64,000 bases of DNA, from NCBI RefSeq assembly GCF_014655295.1, contig NZ_BNBI01000019.1, positions 1 to 64,000 of the forward strand, read 5' to 3'. The notes beneath the pieces were generated by a model, which searched no databases, had not been told where the DNA came from, and was given only the letters and a program-made list of their open reading frames with translations. Of the stretch, positions 26,089-34,369 are shown in pieces. Both the position numbers and the translations under genes were made by a program. Source of the stretch: Streptomyces fumanus (GTDB taxonomy: Bacteria > Actinomycetota > Actinomycetes > Streptomycetales > Streptomycetaceae). Position 1 is the stretch's first letter; each line of letters begins with the position of its first letter.

Positions 26089-26120
26089 GGGCGGCTCCCG
26101 TTCGACCGGGAGCCGCCCTT
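26089..26120 (+). terminator. Terminator after tyrS
   Basis: A perfect 12-bp stem GGGCGGCTCCCG (26089-26100) / CGGGAGCCGCCC (26107-26118) with loop TTCGAC, followed by TT only. This is typical of GC-rich actinobacterial terminators without a long T-run. Confidence 0.8.
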
Positions 26121-26131
26121 CGCCGTGCGCG

Positions 26132-26256
26132 GGGGCGTCGGACGCGGGGCCGCCAGACGCAGGACCGTCAGGCACGGGGCCATCAGGCGCGGGGCCATCG
26201 GACGCGGGCCATCAGGCGCGGGGCCATCGGACGCGGGGCCGGGGCCGTCGGACGCG
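26132..26256. repeat. Tandem 15-bp repeat array
   Basis: About eight degenerate copies of a unit like GGGCCATCRGRCGCG run through the gap between the tyrS terminator and the convergent GlsB-type gene. Most units are 15 bases, one is 14, and one has a 6-base addition. No gene is supported over it. The array is too degenerate, and lacks spacers, for CRISPR. Confidence 0.8.
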
Positions 26257-26320
26257 GGACCCGCCGCTGCTCCGCCCGCCGGTCAGGGCGGGGAATCCGG
26301 CCCCGCCGCGCACAGCGCCG

Positions 26321-26605
26321 TCACGCGTGCTCGCGCCTTCTCTTGTTGCCGCGCAGCGCCATGTACACCATGTCGCCGACGCCCACGATGATGATCGCGG
26401 CGACGAGCTGGAAGAGGTGCCGCCACCAGTCGATCCCGGGGGTGGCGGCGACGCCGGCCGCGCGGGCGACCGCGTTGCCGACGATGGCACCGAGCATGCC
26501 GAAGATGGTGGTCAGCCACAGAGGGCTGTGCTGCTTACCCGGAATGATCGCCTTGGCGATCAGACCGAGTACGAATCCGACGATGATCGCCCACAACCAG
26601 CCCAT
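26321..26605 (-). CDS. GlsB/YeaQ/YmgE-family small membrane stress protein
   Basis: This is a 94-residue membrane protein of the transglycosylase-associated (YeaQ/GlsB) family. Hallmarks are GWLWAIIVGFVLGLIAKAII with PGK next to it, TTIFGMLGAIVGNAV and a final hydrophobic span (QLVAAIIIVGVGDMVYMAL) followed by a basic tail. Three helices are predicted. ATG 26605 has GAGGAGG as ribosome site. In enterococci and enterobacteria these proteins are induced by envelope stress; function is otherwise unknown. It stands alone here, although an Asp23/Gls24 cluster, the usual genomic companion of GlsB, occurs 14 kb away. Confidence 0.93.
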   Translation of the reverse strand: MGWLWAIIVGFVLGLIAKAIIPGKQHSPLWLTTIFGMLGAIVGNAVARAAGVAATPGIDWWRHLFQLVAAIIIVGVGDMVYMALRGNKRRREHA

Positions 26606-26863
26606 GGCTGCCTCCTCGTCCGGCTCTACGTGAGCATTACGGTCAGTGTCGGCTCGTACCGCGTACGGCGCACGGCGGATACGCCCGTCCGGGGGACCCC
26701 GCTACGTGGCCGGGCGCACCCCGTCCGCGCGGCCGAAGGGTGCCCCGGTCTCGTGGCGGGGCCGGGGCGGGCGTACCGTGGTGACTGTCCGGGACCGGCT
26801 TCCCGAGCGGGCACGGCCGGATACGGGCGGGGACGGTCCGATGCGGGCGGATGGTGGAATGCG

Positions 26864-27262
26864 ATGCGGAAGCGGAACGGTGGCGGCAACCCCGAGGTGT
26901 TCCGGATCACCGGAGCCCGGACGGGCCTGGCGGAGGACGTACGCGGACGGCAGCGCCGGTACGTCATCTCGATGTCGGTCCGCACACTGTCGGTGATCCT
27001 CGCGGCCGTGCTGTGGAACGTGGAGCGGCACGTCGCGATCGTGGCGCTGGTGCTCGGCGTGATCCTGCCCTATGTCGCCGTGGTGATCGCCAACGCCGGC
27101 CGGGAGAACGCCCCGGGCCTGCCGACGACGTTCGTCACGGCCCCGCTGCCGCCGATGATCGCGCCGCCGCGGCCGGCGACCGGCGGCGCGGAACCCGTCC
27201 CGGAAGATGCCCCGTCCGATCGGACGGCGAACACAGCGAGTAAACCGAGCGATCTTTTCTGA
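26864..27262 (+). CDS. DUF3099-type membrane protein
   Basis: This is a 132-residue protein with two adjacent membrane helices (SMSVRTLSVILAAVLW, then VAIVALVLGVILPYVAVVI) and a soluble Pro-rich tail. The RGRQRRYVISMSVRT segment before the first helix is characteristic of DUF3099 proteins of actinobacteria. Start ATG 26864 has only a weak site (GGTGGA), so an upstream start is possible. Function unknown. It is followed by a 262-bp gap containing two hairpins. It diverges from the GlsB-type gene across about 260 bp. Confidence 0.8.
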   Translation: MRKRNGGGNPEVFRITGARTGLAEDVRGRQRRYVISMSVRTLSVILAAVLWNVERHVAIVALVLGVILPYVAVVIANAGRENAPGLPTTFVTAPLPPMIAPPRPATGGAEPVPEDAPSDRTANTASKPSDLF

Positions 27263-27389
27263 CCAGACTCGATCAGGAGGAGTCAAGGGCGCGTCGATCG
27301 AGCCGTCCGCCGACTCCCCGGCAAGCTCAAAGAAAGCTCAGATCAATCATGCTGTTCCGGTGCCGGGCGGGACGCCTCCCGTGACATAC

Positions 27390-27471
27390 TTCGTAAGCGC
27401 TCCGCATCCCCCGTCGGAGCGACTGACCGACGCCGGGCAGCTCCCCCCGTGGCTGCTCGGCGTCGCCTTTT
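27390..27471 (+). ncRNA. Possible small RNA or attenuator with two hairpins and U-tail
   Basis: Within the gap 27263-27524 two stems follow each other: CGCTCCG (27398-27404)/CGGAGCG (27415-27421), then GACGCCGGGCAGC (27429-27441)/GCTGCTCGGCGTC (27452-27464). The second runs straight into GCCTTTTCC, a standard terminator. A lower-GC stretch upstream (27330-27390) could hold its promoter. It could be a small RNA, the DUF3099 gene terminator, or a leader of the next gene. Confidence 0.4.
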
Positions 27472-27524
27472 CCACCCGCCGGGTGCGACCGGCCCGCGAG
27501 ACGAACCCGTGAGTGACCAGACCC

Positions 27525-27803
27525 GTGAGTGACCAGACCTCCCCCATCTGCTCCGCCAAGGGCTGCCGTACCCCCGCCGTGTGGGTGCTGGCCTGGAACA
27601 ACCCCAAGCTGCATACGCCCGAGCGGCGCAAGACCTGGCTGGCCTGCGAGGAGCACCGGGAGCACCTGTCGCAGTTCCTCGGGGTACGGGGCTTCCTGAA
27701 GGACGTGGTCACCCTCGCCGCCTGGGAATCCGCCGAGTCCCCCCAGGCTCCCCGGGACCCCCAGGCCCCCCGGTCCCCCGGCCCGGCCGGGGACCCGTCC
27801 TAG
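27525..27803 (+). CDS. Small putative metal-binding protein, unknown function
   Basis: This is a 92-residue protein. ICSAKGCRTPAVWVLAWNNP supplies two cysteines five residues apart, and WLACEEHREHLSQFL supplies a Cys and two His. Together they could form a zinc site of the CxxxxC...CxxH kind. The tail is Pro-rich and variable. From memory, homologues are sometimes labelled acetone carboxylase, which this is far too small to be. GTG 27525 is the preferred start; GTG 27513 in the same frame is possible. Its TAG shares the CTAG tetranucleotide with the stop codon of convergent moaA. Confidence 0.75.
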   Translation: MSDQTSPICSAKGCRTPAVWVLAWNNPKLHTPERRKTWLACEEHREHLSQFLGVRGFLKDVVTLAAWESAESPQAPRDPQAPRSPGPAGDPS

Positions 27804-28789
27804 CCGCCGATCGCGGACATCGGGCGGTCCGGCTGGACGAAGGACGGGTCGTCCAGGCCCGCGCCGGCCTTCTTGCCCCACATCGCCCCCTTCCAGAGGC
27901 GGGCGATCTCCTCGTCCGGGGCGCCGGAGCGCAGGGCGGCCCGCAGATCGGTCTCCTCGGTGGCGAACAGGCAGGTGCGGACCTGGCCGTCGGCGGTCAG
28001 CCGGGTGCGGTCGCAGGCGGCGCAGAACGGGCGGGTGACGGAGGCGATGACGCCCACGCGGTGCGGGCCGCCGTCGACGATCCAGCGTTCGGCCGGAGCG
28101 GAGCCGCGCTCCTCGGCGCCCTCCTCGGTCAGCTCGAAGCGGGTGCGCAGCGAGGCGAGGATGTCACCGGCGGTGACCATGCCCTCGCGCTTCCAGCCGT
28201 GCTGGGCGTCCAGCGGCATCTGCTCGATGAAGCGCAGCTCGTAGCCGTGCTCGACGGCCCAGGCGAGCAGGTCGGGGGCCTCGTCGGCGTTGAGCCCCGG
28301 CATCAGGACGGTGTTGACCTTGACGGGGGTGAGGCCGGCCTCGCGGGCGGCGTGCAGTCCCTCGATGACGTCCTGGTGGCGGTCGCGGCGGGTGAGGGTC
28401 TTGAAGACGTCCGGGCGCAGGGTGTCCAGGGAGACGTTGACCCGGTCCAGGCCCGCGGCCTTCAGCGCGGCGGCGGTGCGCTTGAGGCCGATGCCGTTGG
28501 TGGTCAGGGACATCCGGGGGCGCGGCGCCAGGGCGGCGACGCGCTCGACGATGCCGGGCAGGCCGGGCCGCAGCAGCGGCTCGCCGCCGGTGAAGCGGAC
28601 CTCCTCGATGCCCAGGGAGGTGACCGCGATGCCGATCAGCCGGACGATCTCGTCGTCCGTGAGCAGATCCGGCTTGGCCAGCCACTGGAGCCCTTCCTCG
28701 GGCATGCAGTAGGTGCAGCGCAGATTGCAGCGGTCGGTCAGCGAGACCCTCAGGTCGGTGGCCACTCGGCCGTAGGTGTCGATGAGCAC
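27800..28789 (-). CDS. moaA: GTP 3',8-cyclase, molybdenum cofactor biosynthesis
   Basis: This is a 329-residue radical SAM enzyme that, with MoaC, converts GTP to the pterin precursor of molybdenum cofactor. The SAM cluster motif is DRCNLRCTYCMPEEG (CxxxCxxC, about residue 20-27). RFTGGEPLLRPGL binds SAM. The second 4Fe-4S cluster ligands are CAACDRTRLTADGQVRTC, and the C terminus ends in Gly-Gly as required for activity. GTG 28789 has GGGAGGGGG upstream; a longer in-frame reading begins without one. It is a single gene with no other moa gene in the window. Confidence 0.96.
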   Translation of the reverse strand: MLIDTYGRVATDLRVSLTDRCNLRCTYCMPEEGLQWLAKPDLLTDDEIVRLIGIAVTSLGIEEVRFTGGEPLLRPGLPGIVERVAALAPRPRMSLTTNGIGLKRTAAALKAAGLDRVNVSLDTLRPDVFKTLTRRDRHQDVIEGLHAAREAGLTPVKVNTVLMPGLNADEAPDLLAWAVEHGYELRFIEQMPLDAQHGWKREGMVTAGDILASLRTRFELTEEGAEERGSAPAERWIVDGGPHRVGVIASVTRPFCAACDRTRLTADGQVRTCLFATEETDLRAALRSGAPDEEIARLWKGAMWGKKAGAGLDDPSFVQPDRPMSAIGG

Positions 28790-28897
28790 GTGGGCCCCCT
28801 CCCTCGACGCGGATCGGCGGGGCACTTCCGCCCCTCCGACACCTGCGAGCCTACGTGACCGCGCCGACATCGACAGCGGCCGGAAGCCACGAGGTGC

Positions 28898-28937
28898 GCG
28901 CGGGCCCGGTCGTAGGGAGCTACGACCGGGCCCGCGC
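28898..28937 (-). terminator. Terminator after the DUF485-symporter operon
   Basis: A perfect 17-bp stem (28898-28914 pairing with 28921-28937) with loop GGGAGC. No T-run, but the stem is exceptionally stable. It lies just downstream of the symporter gene and before the moaA promoter. Confidence 0.8.
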
Positions 28938-28948
28938 GGTGGGGTGCG

Positions 28949-30574
28949 TCAGTGGGCGCCGGTGCCGGTCAGGGACCGGACCTCCAGCTCCGCGTACTTG
29001 CCGGCGTCGGGCCGCTCCTTGGACAGGACCGTGCCCAGCCAGCCCATCAGGAAGCCGAACGGGATGGAGATGATCCCGGGGTTCTTCAGCGGGAACCAGG
29101 CGAAGTCGACGTCCGGGAACATCGCCTTGGGGTCGCCGGAGACCACGGGCGAGAAGAGCACCAGGCCGACGGCGACGACCAGGCCGCCGTAGATCGACCA
29201 CAGGGCGCCCTGGGTGGTGAACCGCTTCCAGAACAGGCTGTAGAGGATGGTCGGCAGGTTGGCCGACGCGGCGACCGCGAAGGCGAGCGCGACCAGGCCG
29301 GCCACGTTCAGGTCGCGGGCCAGGGCGCCCAGCGCGATGGAGACGATGCCGATGAAGACGGTCGCCCAGCGCGCGGCCCGCATCTCCTCCTTCTCGGTGG
29401 CCTGGCCCTTGCGGATGACGTTGGCGTAGATGTCGTGCGCGAAGGACGAGGACGAGGCCAGGGTGAGGCCGGCGACCACGGCGAGGATGGTGGCGAAGGC
29501 GACCGCCGAGATGGTGGCCAGCAGGATCGCGCCCCACGCGGAGTCGACGCCGCCGATGTGCAGGGCGAGCAGCGGGGCCGCCGTGTTGCCGGACGGGTTG
29601 GACTCGATGATCTCCTCCTGGGAGATCAGCGCCGCCGCGCCGAAGCCGAGGGCGATGGTCATCAGGTAGAAGGCGCCGATGATGCCGATCGCCCAGTTGA
29701 CGGACTTCCGGGCGGCCTTGGCGTTGGGCACCGTGTAGAAGCGGATCAGGATGTGCGGCAGGCCGGCGGTGCCCAGGACCAGGGCGATGCCCAGGGAGAT
29801 GAAGTCCAGCTTGGTGGTGCCGGTGGCGCCGTACTGGAGGCCGGGCTCCAGGAAGGCGGCGCCCTTGCCGCTCTTCTCGGCGGCGGAGCCGAGCAGGTCG
29901 GAGATGTTGAAGTCGAACTTCAGCAGCACCAGGAAGGTGATCAGCAGGGTGCCGCCGATCAGCAGCACGGCCTTGACCATCTGCACCCAGGTGGTGCCCT
30001 TCATGCCGCCGATGGTGACGTACACGATCATCAGGACGCCCACCAGGGCGACGATCAGGATCTTGCCCGCGTCGGAGGTGATGCCGAGCAGCAGGGAGAC
30101 CAGGACGCCGGCGCCGGCCATCTGGGCCAGCAGGTAGAAGATCGACACGACGATCGTGGAGGTGCCGGCGGCGGTGCGCACCGGCCGCTGGCGCATCCGG
30201 TAGGCGAGCACGTCGCCCATGGTGTAGCGCCCGGAGTTGCGCAGCGGCTCGGCGACCAGGAGCAGGGCGACCAGCCAGGCGACGAGGAAGCCGATGGAGT
30301 ACAGGAAGCCGTCGTAGCCGAAGATGGCGATGGCGCCGGCGATGCCCAGGAAGGACGCGGCGGACATGTAGTCGCCGGAGACCGCCAGGCCGTTCTGGAA
30401 GGCGCTGAACTGCCGTCCGCCCGCGTAGAAGTCGGCGGCGTCCTTGGTCTGCCGCCCGGCCCAGACGGTGATGAACAGCGTCGCGACCACGAAGACGGCG
30501 AACAGCGTGATGATCAGCGGCCGGTGCTCGCTGGCCTCGTTGGCCGCGAGGAAGGTCTGCTGTACGGGGCTCAT
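28949..30574 (-). CDS. Cation/acetate-type sodium:solute symporter
   Basis: This is a 541-residue SSS-family permease, closest in type to ActP acetate permease. About 13 membrane helices are seen, beginning PLIITLFAVFVVATLFITVW. Family motifs include FYAGGRQFSAFQNGLAVSGD, SAASFLGIAGAIAIFGYDG and MKGTTWVQMVKAVLLIGGT. The last motif is LAFAVAASANLPTILYSLFW. The start codon overlaps the stop of the DUF485 gene (TCAT on the plus strand), the standard yjcH-actP arrangement for uptake of acetate or similar carboxylates. Substrate is inferred by family. Transcription ends at a 17-bp hairpin. Confidence 0.92.
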   Translation of the reverse strand: MSPVQQTFLAANEASEHRPLIITLFAVFVVATLFITVWAGRQTKDAADFYAGGRQFSAFQNGLAVSGDYMSAASFLGIAGAIAIFGYDGFLYSIGFLVAWLVALLLVAEPLRNSGRYTMGDVLAYRMRQRPVRTAAGTSTIVVSIFYLLAQMAGAGVLVSLLLGITSDAGKILIVALVGVLMIVYVTIGGMKGTTWVQMVKAVLLIGGTLLITFLVLLKFDFNISDLLGSAAEKSGKGAAFLEPGLQYGATGTTKLDFISLGIALVLGTAGLPHILIRFYTVPNAKAARKSVNWAIGIIGAFYLMTIALGFGAAALISQEEIIESNPSGNTAAPLLALHIGGVDSAWGAILLATISAVAFATILAVVAGLTLASSSSFAHDIYANVIRKGQATEKEEMRAARWATVFIGIVSIALGALARDLNVAGLVALAFAVAASANLPTILYSLFWKRFTTQGALWSIYGGLVVAVGLVLFSPVVSGDPKAMFPDVDFAWFPLKNPGIISIPFGFLMGWLGTVLSKERPDAGKYAELEVRSLTGTGAH

Positions 30575-30927
30575 GCGCCGCCCTCCATCCGGGACTTGAT
30601 GGCCTCGGCCTTGGGGTCGAGCTTGGCGGCGGCGTGCCGCGAGTACCACCAGGCGATGAGGAACGTGGTGAGGAACTGGGCGAGTCCGAAGACGAGGGCG
30701 ACGTTGATGTTGCCGAACAGCTTGTGGCCCATGAAGCCGCCCGCGTAGTTGGACAGCAGGACGTACAGCAGGTACCAGGCGACGAAGGCGATCGTCAGCG
30801 GGAAGGCGAAGGAGCGGAAGGCGCGGCGCAGTTCACCGAATTCCGCGCTCTGCTGCACCTCGGTGAACTCCTCGGTGGTCGGAAGTGCGCGTTGCTCTTG
30901 CGAGGGGGGCGGTGCGTCGGTGGCCAC
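30571..30927 (-). CDS. DUF485 (YjcH-like) membrane partner of the symporter
   Basis: This is a 118-residue two-helix membrane protein of the DUF485 family. The conserved pattern is FGELRRAFRSFAFPLTIAFV followed by YLLYVLLSNYAGGFM and VALVFGLAQFLTTFLIAWWY. GTG 30927 has GAGGAG and a five-base gap, which decides the start over the upstream in-frame ATG. It precedes and overlaps the ActP-type gene by 4 bp. DUF485 proteins are almost always partners of acetate-type symporters; the exact role is unknown. The 30928-31183 gap to the divergent subtilase gene is long enough for both promoters. Confidence 0.92.
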   Translation of the reverse strand: MATDAPPPSQEQRALPTTEEFTEVQQSAEFGELRRAFRSFAFPLTIAFVAWYLLYVLLSNYAGGFMGHKLFGNINVALVFGLAQFLTTFLIAWWYSRHAAAKLDPKAEAIKSRMEGGA

Positions 30928-31183
30928 GGAGTCTCCTCGTACGACGGACATGACGGCTCTGACCTCACGGGGGCTGATTCGTGCTGGTGCTCCCTGACCA
31001 ACGACACGACGCCCCCCGGGACCCGGTTCAACCCGTCTTCGCACTTTCCGAAGTCACCTGCGGCAGGTCATTGCTGGCCAGCGACTTCGGGGGATAGCTT
31101 CACCCTGCACCACCCGGCATGTACCTGCCCGGGCACCACCTGTGCCCCGGGCCGGTCTCGTTTGAGGATGATGTGGAGACCCC

Positions 31184-32701
31184 ATGGCTCATCTGCGCCC
31201 CGCACGCCGGCTCGGCCTGGCGATACCCGTCGTGCTGTCGCTGACCGCGTCGCTCGGCTTCCTCCCGGCCGCCGCGTCGGCCGCCCCCGGCGCGGAACCC
31301 GCCGCGGACGCCCCGGAGTTGGCCTACGTCGTCAACACCAGCGGCACCGACCACCGCACGATCGCCTCGGTGAAGCGGGCGATATCCGCCGCCGGCGGCA
31401 GTGTGGTCGCCGGCTACGACCGGATCGGCGTCATCGTGGCGCACTCGGCCGCCCCGGACTTCGGCGCGGCGATCCGCGCGGTCCGGGGCGTGCGGTCGGC
31501 GGGCGCGACCCGCACCGCGCCGCTGACCGCCGCCGGGACGACGGCCGAGGGCGCGGCCGAGTACCTGACGCGGGGGCAGGCGGCGCGGACCGCCGCGGCG
31601 GCCGATGAGGGCGAGGAGCCCCTGGAGGCCGACCAGTGGGACCTGCGGGCCATCGGCGCCGACCGGGCCGCGCGGATCGACCCGGGCAGCCGGGACGTCA
31701 CCGTCGCCGTCATCGACACCGGCGTCGACGACACCCACCCGGACCTCGCCCCCAACTTCTCCCGCTCGCAGTCCGCGAACTGCGTCGGCGGCAAGGCCGA
31801 CACCTCCGAGGGCGCCTGGCGGCCGTACACCGCCGAGGACTACCACGGCACCCATGTGGCCGGTGAGATAGCCGCCGCCCGCAACGGCGTCGGCGTGGCC
31901 GGCGTCGCTCCGGGCGTGAAGGTGTCCGGCATCAAGGTGAGCGACCCGGACAACGGCCTGTTCTATCCCGAATCCGTGGTGTGCGCCTTCGTGTTCGCCG
32001 CCGACCGCGGGGTGGAGATCACCAACAACAGCTACTACGTGGACCCCTGGCTCTACAACTGCATGGACGACCCCGACCAGCGGGCCATCGTCGACGCGGT
32101 GAACCGGGCCCAGCTCTACGCGCAGAAGAAGGGCGTCCTGCACGTCGCGGCGGCCGGCAACGACAACCACGACCTGGACGCCGACGCGATCCTCGACGAG
32201 TCCAGCCCCGACGACTCCACCCCGGTGCCGCGCACCATCGACCCGCACGAGTGCTTCGACGTGCCGACCCAGTTGCCGGGGGTCGTCACGGTCAGCGCGA
32301 CGGGCGTGAAGAAGGAGAAGTCGTACTACTCCTCGTACGGCAAGGGCGTCGTCGACGTCGCGGCGCCGGGCGGCGACCGGCGCTACCAGCTCCCGGACAC
32401 CCCCTCGAAGGACGGCCGCATCCTGTCCACGATGCCCAACAACCAGTACGCCTTCCTCCAGGGCACCTCGATGGCCTCCCCGCACGCCGCGGGCGTCGCC
32501 GCGCTGCTGAAGTCCGAGCACCCCGGCGCGTCCCCGGCCCGGTTGCGGGCCCTGCTCAAGGCGCAGGCCGACGACACCCCCTGCCCCGCCTCCTACGACC
32601 AGGACGGCGACGGCACCCAGGACGCCGTCTGCCGGGGCGGCCGGCACGGCAACGGCTTCTACGGGGCCGGCATCGTCGACGCGCTCCGCGCGGTGAAGTG
32701 A
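31184..32701 (+). CDS. Secreted S8 subtilisin-family serine protease (copy 1)
   Basis: This is a 505-residue exported protease. A signal peptide covers residues 1-33 (LAIPVVLSLTASLGFLPAAA). A propeptide resembling the I9 inhibitor follows to about residue 145. The catalytic triad is seen in VAVIDTGVDDTHPDL (Asp), YHGTHVAGEIAA (His) and GTSMASPHAAGVAAL (Ser); NNSYYVDPW and AAAGNDNHD surround the oxyanion Asn. Near the C terminus DQDGDGTQDAVC is a probable calcium-binding loop. ATG 31184 has a GGAG site. The adjacent gene is a close paralogue, so both arose by tandem duplication. Confidence 0.93.
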   Translation: MAHLRPARRLGLAIPVVLSLTASLGFLPAAASAAPGAEPAADAPELAYVVNTSGTDHRTIASVKRAISAAGGSVVAGYDRIGVIVAHSAAPDFGAAIRAVRGVRSAGATRTAPLTAAGTTAEGAAEYLTRGQAARTAAAADEGEEPLEADQWDLRAIGADRAARIDPGSRDVTVAVIDTGVDDTHPDLAPNFSRSQSANCVGGKADTSEGAWRPYTAEDYHGTHVAGEIAAARNGVGVAGVAPGVKVSGIKVSDPDNGLFYPESVVCAFVFAADRGVEITNNSYYVDPWLYNCMDDPDQRAIVDAVNRAQLYAQKKGVLHVAAAGNDNHDLDADAILDESSPDDSTPVPRTIDPHECFDVPTQLPGVVTVSATGVKKEKSYYSSYGKGVVDVAAPGGDRRYQLPDTPSKDGRILSTMPNNQYAFLQGTSMASPHAAGVAALLKSEHPGASPARLRALLKAQADDTPCPASYDQDGDGTQDAVCRGGRHGNGFYGAGIVDALRAVK

Positions 32702-32765
32702 CCCGCACCTCCCCCGACCCGGCACCCGCACGCCAGCAATCCGTCACTGACTGGAGATCTCGCAC

Positions 32766-34280
32766 ATGACTGCGTTCCCCTCGCGCCACCGCCGCGCCCT
32801 GGCGATCCCGGCCGGCATGGCCATGGCGACCGCCCTCGCCTTCCTGCCCAACGCGCAGGCCACCGCCGCCGAGCCGCCCTCGGTCACCGCGGACGCCGGC
32901 TCGCTCAGCTATGTCGTCAACGTCCTGCCGGGCAAGGCCCCTTCGGCGCACGTCAAGCGCGCGATAGCCCAGGCCGGCGGCACGATCGTGACGTCGTACG
33001 ACCGGATCGGCGTGATCGTGGTGCACTCGGCCAACCCCGACTTCGCGAAGGCCGTGCGCGGGGTGCGCGGGGTCCAGTCGGCCGGCGCCACCCGCACCGC
33101 CCCGCTGCCCTCGGCGGCCACCACCGACGTGGGCACGCCCAAGGTGCTCAGCGCCCGGGAGGCCGCCGCGGCCGAGGCCACCGGGGACCAGGACCCGCTG
33201 GAGGGCCTCCAGTGGGACCTGCCCGCCATCAAGGCGGACAAGGCGCACGAGAAGACGCTGGGCAGCAGCAAGGTCACCGTCGCCGTCATCGACACCGGCG
33301 TCGACGACACCCACCCGGACATCGCCCCCAACTTCGACCGGAAGGCGTCCGTCAACTGCGTGACGGGCAAGCCGGACACCACCGACGGCGCCTGGCGGCC
33401 GAGCGCGGAGGAGTCCCCGCACGGCACCCACGTGGCCGGTGAGATAGCCGCGGCCAAGAACGGCGTCGGCATGACGGGCGTCGCGCCCGGCGTGAAGGTG
33501 TCCGGCATCAAGGTCTCCACGACCGAGGGCTTCTTCTACACCGAGGCCGTGGTCTGCGGCTTCATGTGGGCGGCCGAGCACGGCGTCGAGGTGACCAACA
33601 ACAGCTATTACACCGACCCCTGGTACTTCAACTGCAAGAACGACCCGGACCAGAAGGCCCTCGTCGAGGCGGTCCGCCGGGCCTCGTCGTACGCGGAGAA
33701 GAAGGGCGCGGTCAACGTCGCCGCGGCCGGCAACGAGGAGTACGACCTCGCCGCCGACGAGATCACCGACCCGTCCTCCCCCAACGACACCACGCCCACC
33801 GAGCGGGTGATCGACCCCTCCGAGTGCTACGACATCCCGACCCAGTTGCCGGGCGTCGTCACCACCGCCGCGACCGGCGCCAAGGGCATCAAGTCGTCCT
33901 TCTCCAACTACGGCCTGGGCGTCATCGACATCGCCGCGCCCGGCGGCGACTCCACGGCCTACCAGGCGCCCGCCCCGCCCGCCACCAGCGGCCTGATCCT
34001 GGGCACGCTGCCCGGCGGCAAGTGGGGCTACATGGCCGGTACGTCGATGGCCTCGCCGCACGTCGCGGGCGTCGCCGCGCTCATCAAGTCGACCCACCCG
34101 CACGCCTCGCCCGCCCTGGTGAAGGCGCTGCTCTACGCGGAGGCCGACGCCACGCCGTGCACCAAGCCGTACGACATCGACGGCGACGGCAAGGTGGACG
34201 CGGTCTGCGAGGGCTCCAAGAACCGCAACGGCTTCTACGGCTGGGGCATGGCGGACGCCCTGGACGCGGTCACCAAGTAG
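32766..34280 (+). CDS. Secreted S8 subtilisin-family serine protease (copy 2)
   Basis: This is a 504-residue paralogue of the preceding protease, with the same architecture: signal peptide (LAIPAGMAMATALAFLPNAQ), I9-like propeptide, and the triad in VAVIDTGVDDTHPDI, SPHGTHVAGEIAA and GTSMASPHVAGVAAL. The calcium-loop equivalent is DIDGDGKVDAVC. Both copies share long near-identical stretches such as APGVKVSGIKV and end FYG-G with a DAL motif. The start has a GGAG site and follows copy 1 by 64 bp, so they may be co-transcribed. Substrate specificity may differ: the loops around the active site diverge (DYHGTH versus ESPHGTH; SDPDNGL versus STTEGF). Confidence 0.93.
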   Translation: MTAFPSRHRRALAIPAGMAMATALAFLPNAQATAAEPPSVTADAGSLSYVVNVLPGKAPSAHVKRAIAQAGGTIVTSYDRIGVIVVHSANPDFAKAVRGVRGVQSAGATRTAPLPSAATTDVGTPKVLSAREAAAAEATGDQDPLEGLQWDLPAIKADKAHEKTLGSSKVTVAVIDTGVDDTHPDIAPNFDRKASVNCVTGKPDTTDGAWRPSAEESPHGTHVAGEIAAAKNGVGMTGVAPGVKVSGIKVSTTEGFFYTEAVVCGFMWAAEHGVEVTNNSYYTDPWYFNCKNDPDQKALVEAVRRASSYAEKKGAVNVAAAGNEEYDLAADEITDPSSPNDTTPTERVIDPSECYDIPTQLPGVVTTAATGAKGIKSSFSNYGLGVIDIAAPGGDSTAYQAPAPPATSGLILGTLPGGKWGYMAGTSMASPHVAGVAALIKSTHPHASPALVKALLYAEADATPCTKPYDIDGDGKVDAVCEGSKNRNGFYGWGMADALDAVTK

Positions 34281-34369
34281 TCCCTCCGGGCGGTACGGCC
34301 GGCTCCCGCGCGGAACCGGTCGTACCGCTTCGACTTGCCCGGTCCCGGGGCGCTGGTGAAGATCCTCGG

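Noticed and set aside
26132..26256. CRISPR array
   Set aside because: The units are adjacent without unique spacers, and no cas gene is near.
27525..27803. Acetone carboxylase
   Set aside because: The protein is 92 residues with zinc-ligand motifs and cannot be a carboxylase subunit; the label recalled for homologues is a misannotation.
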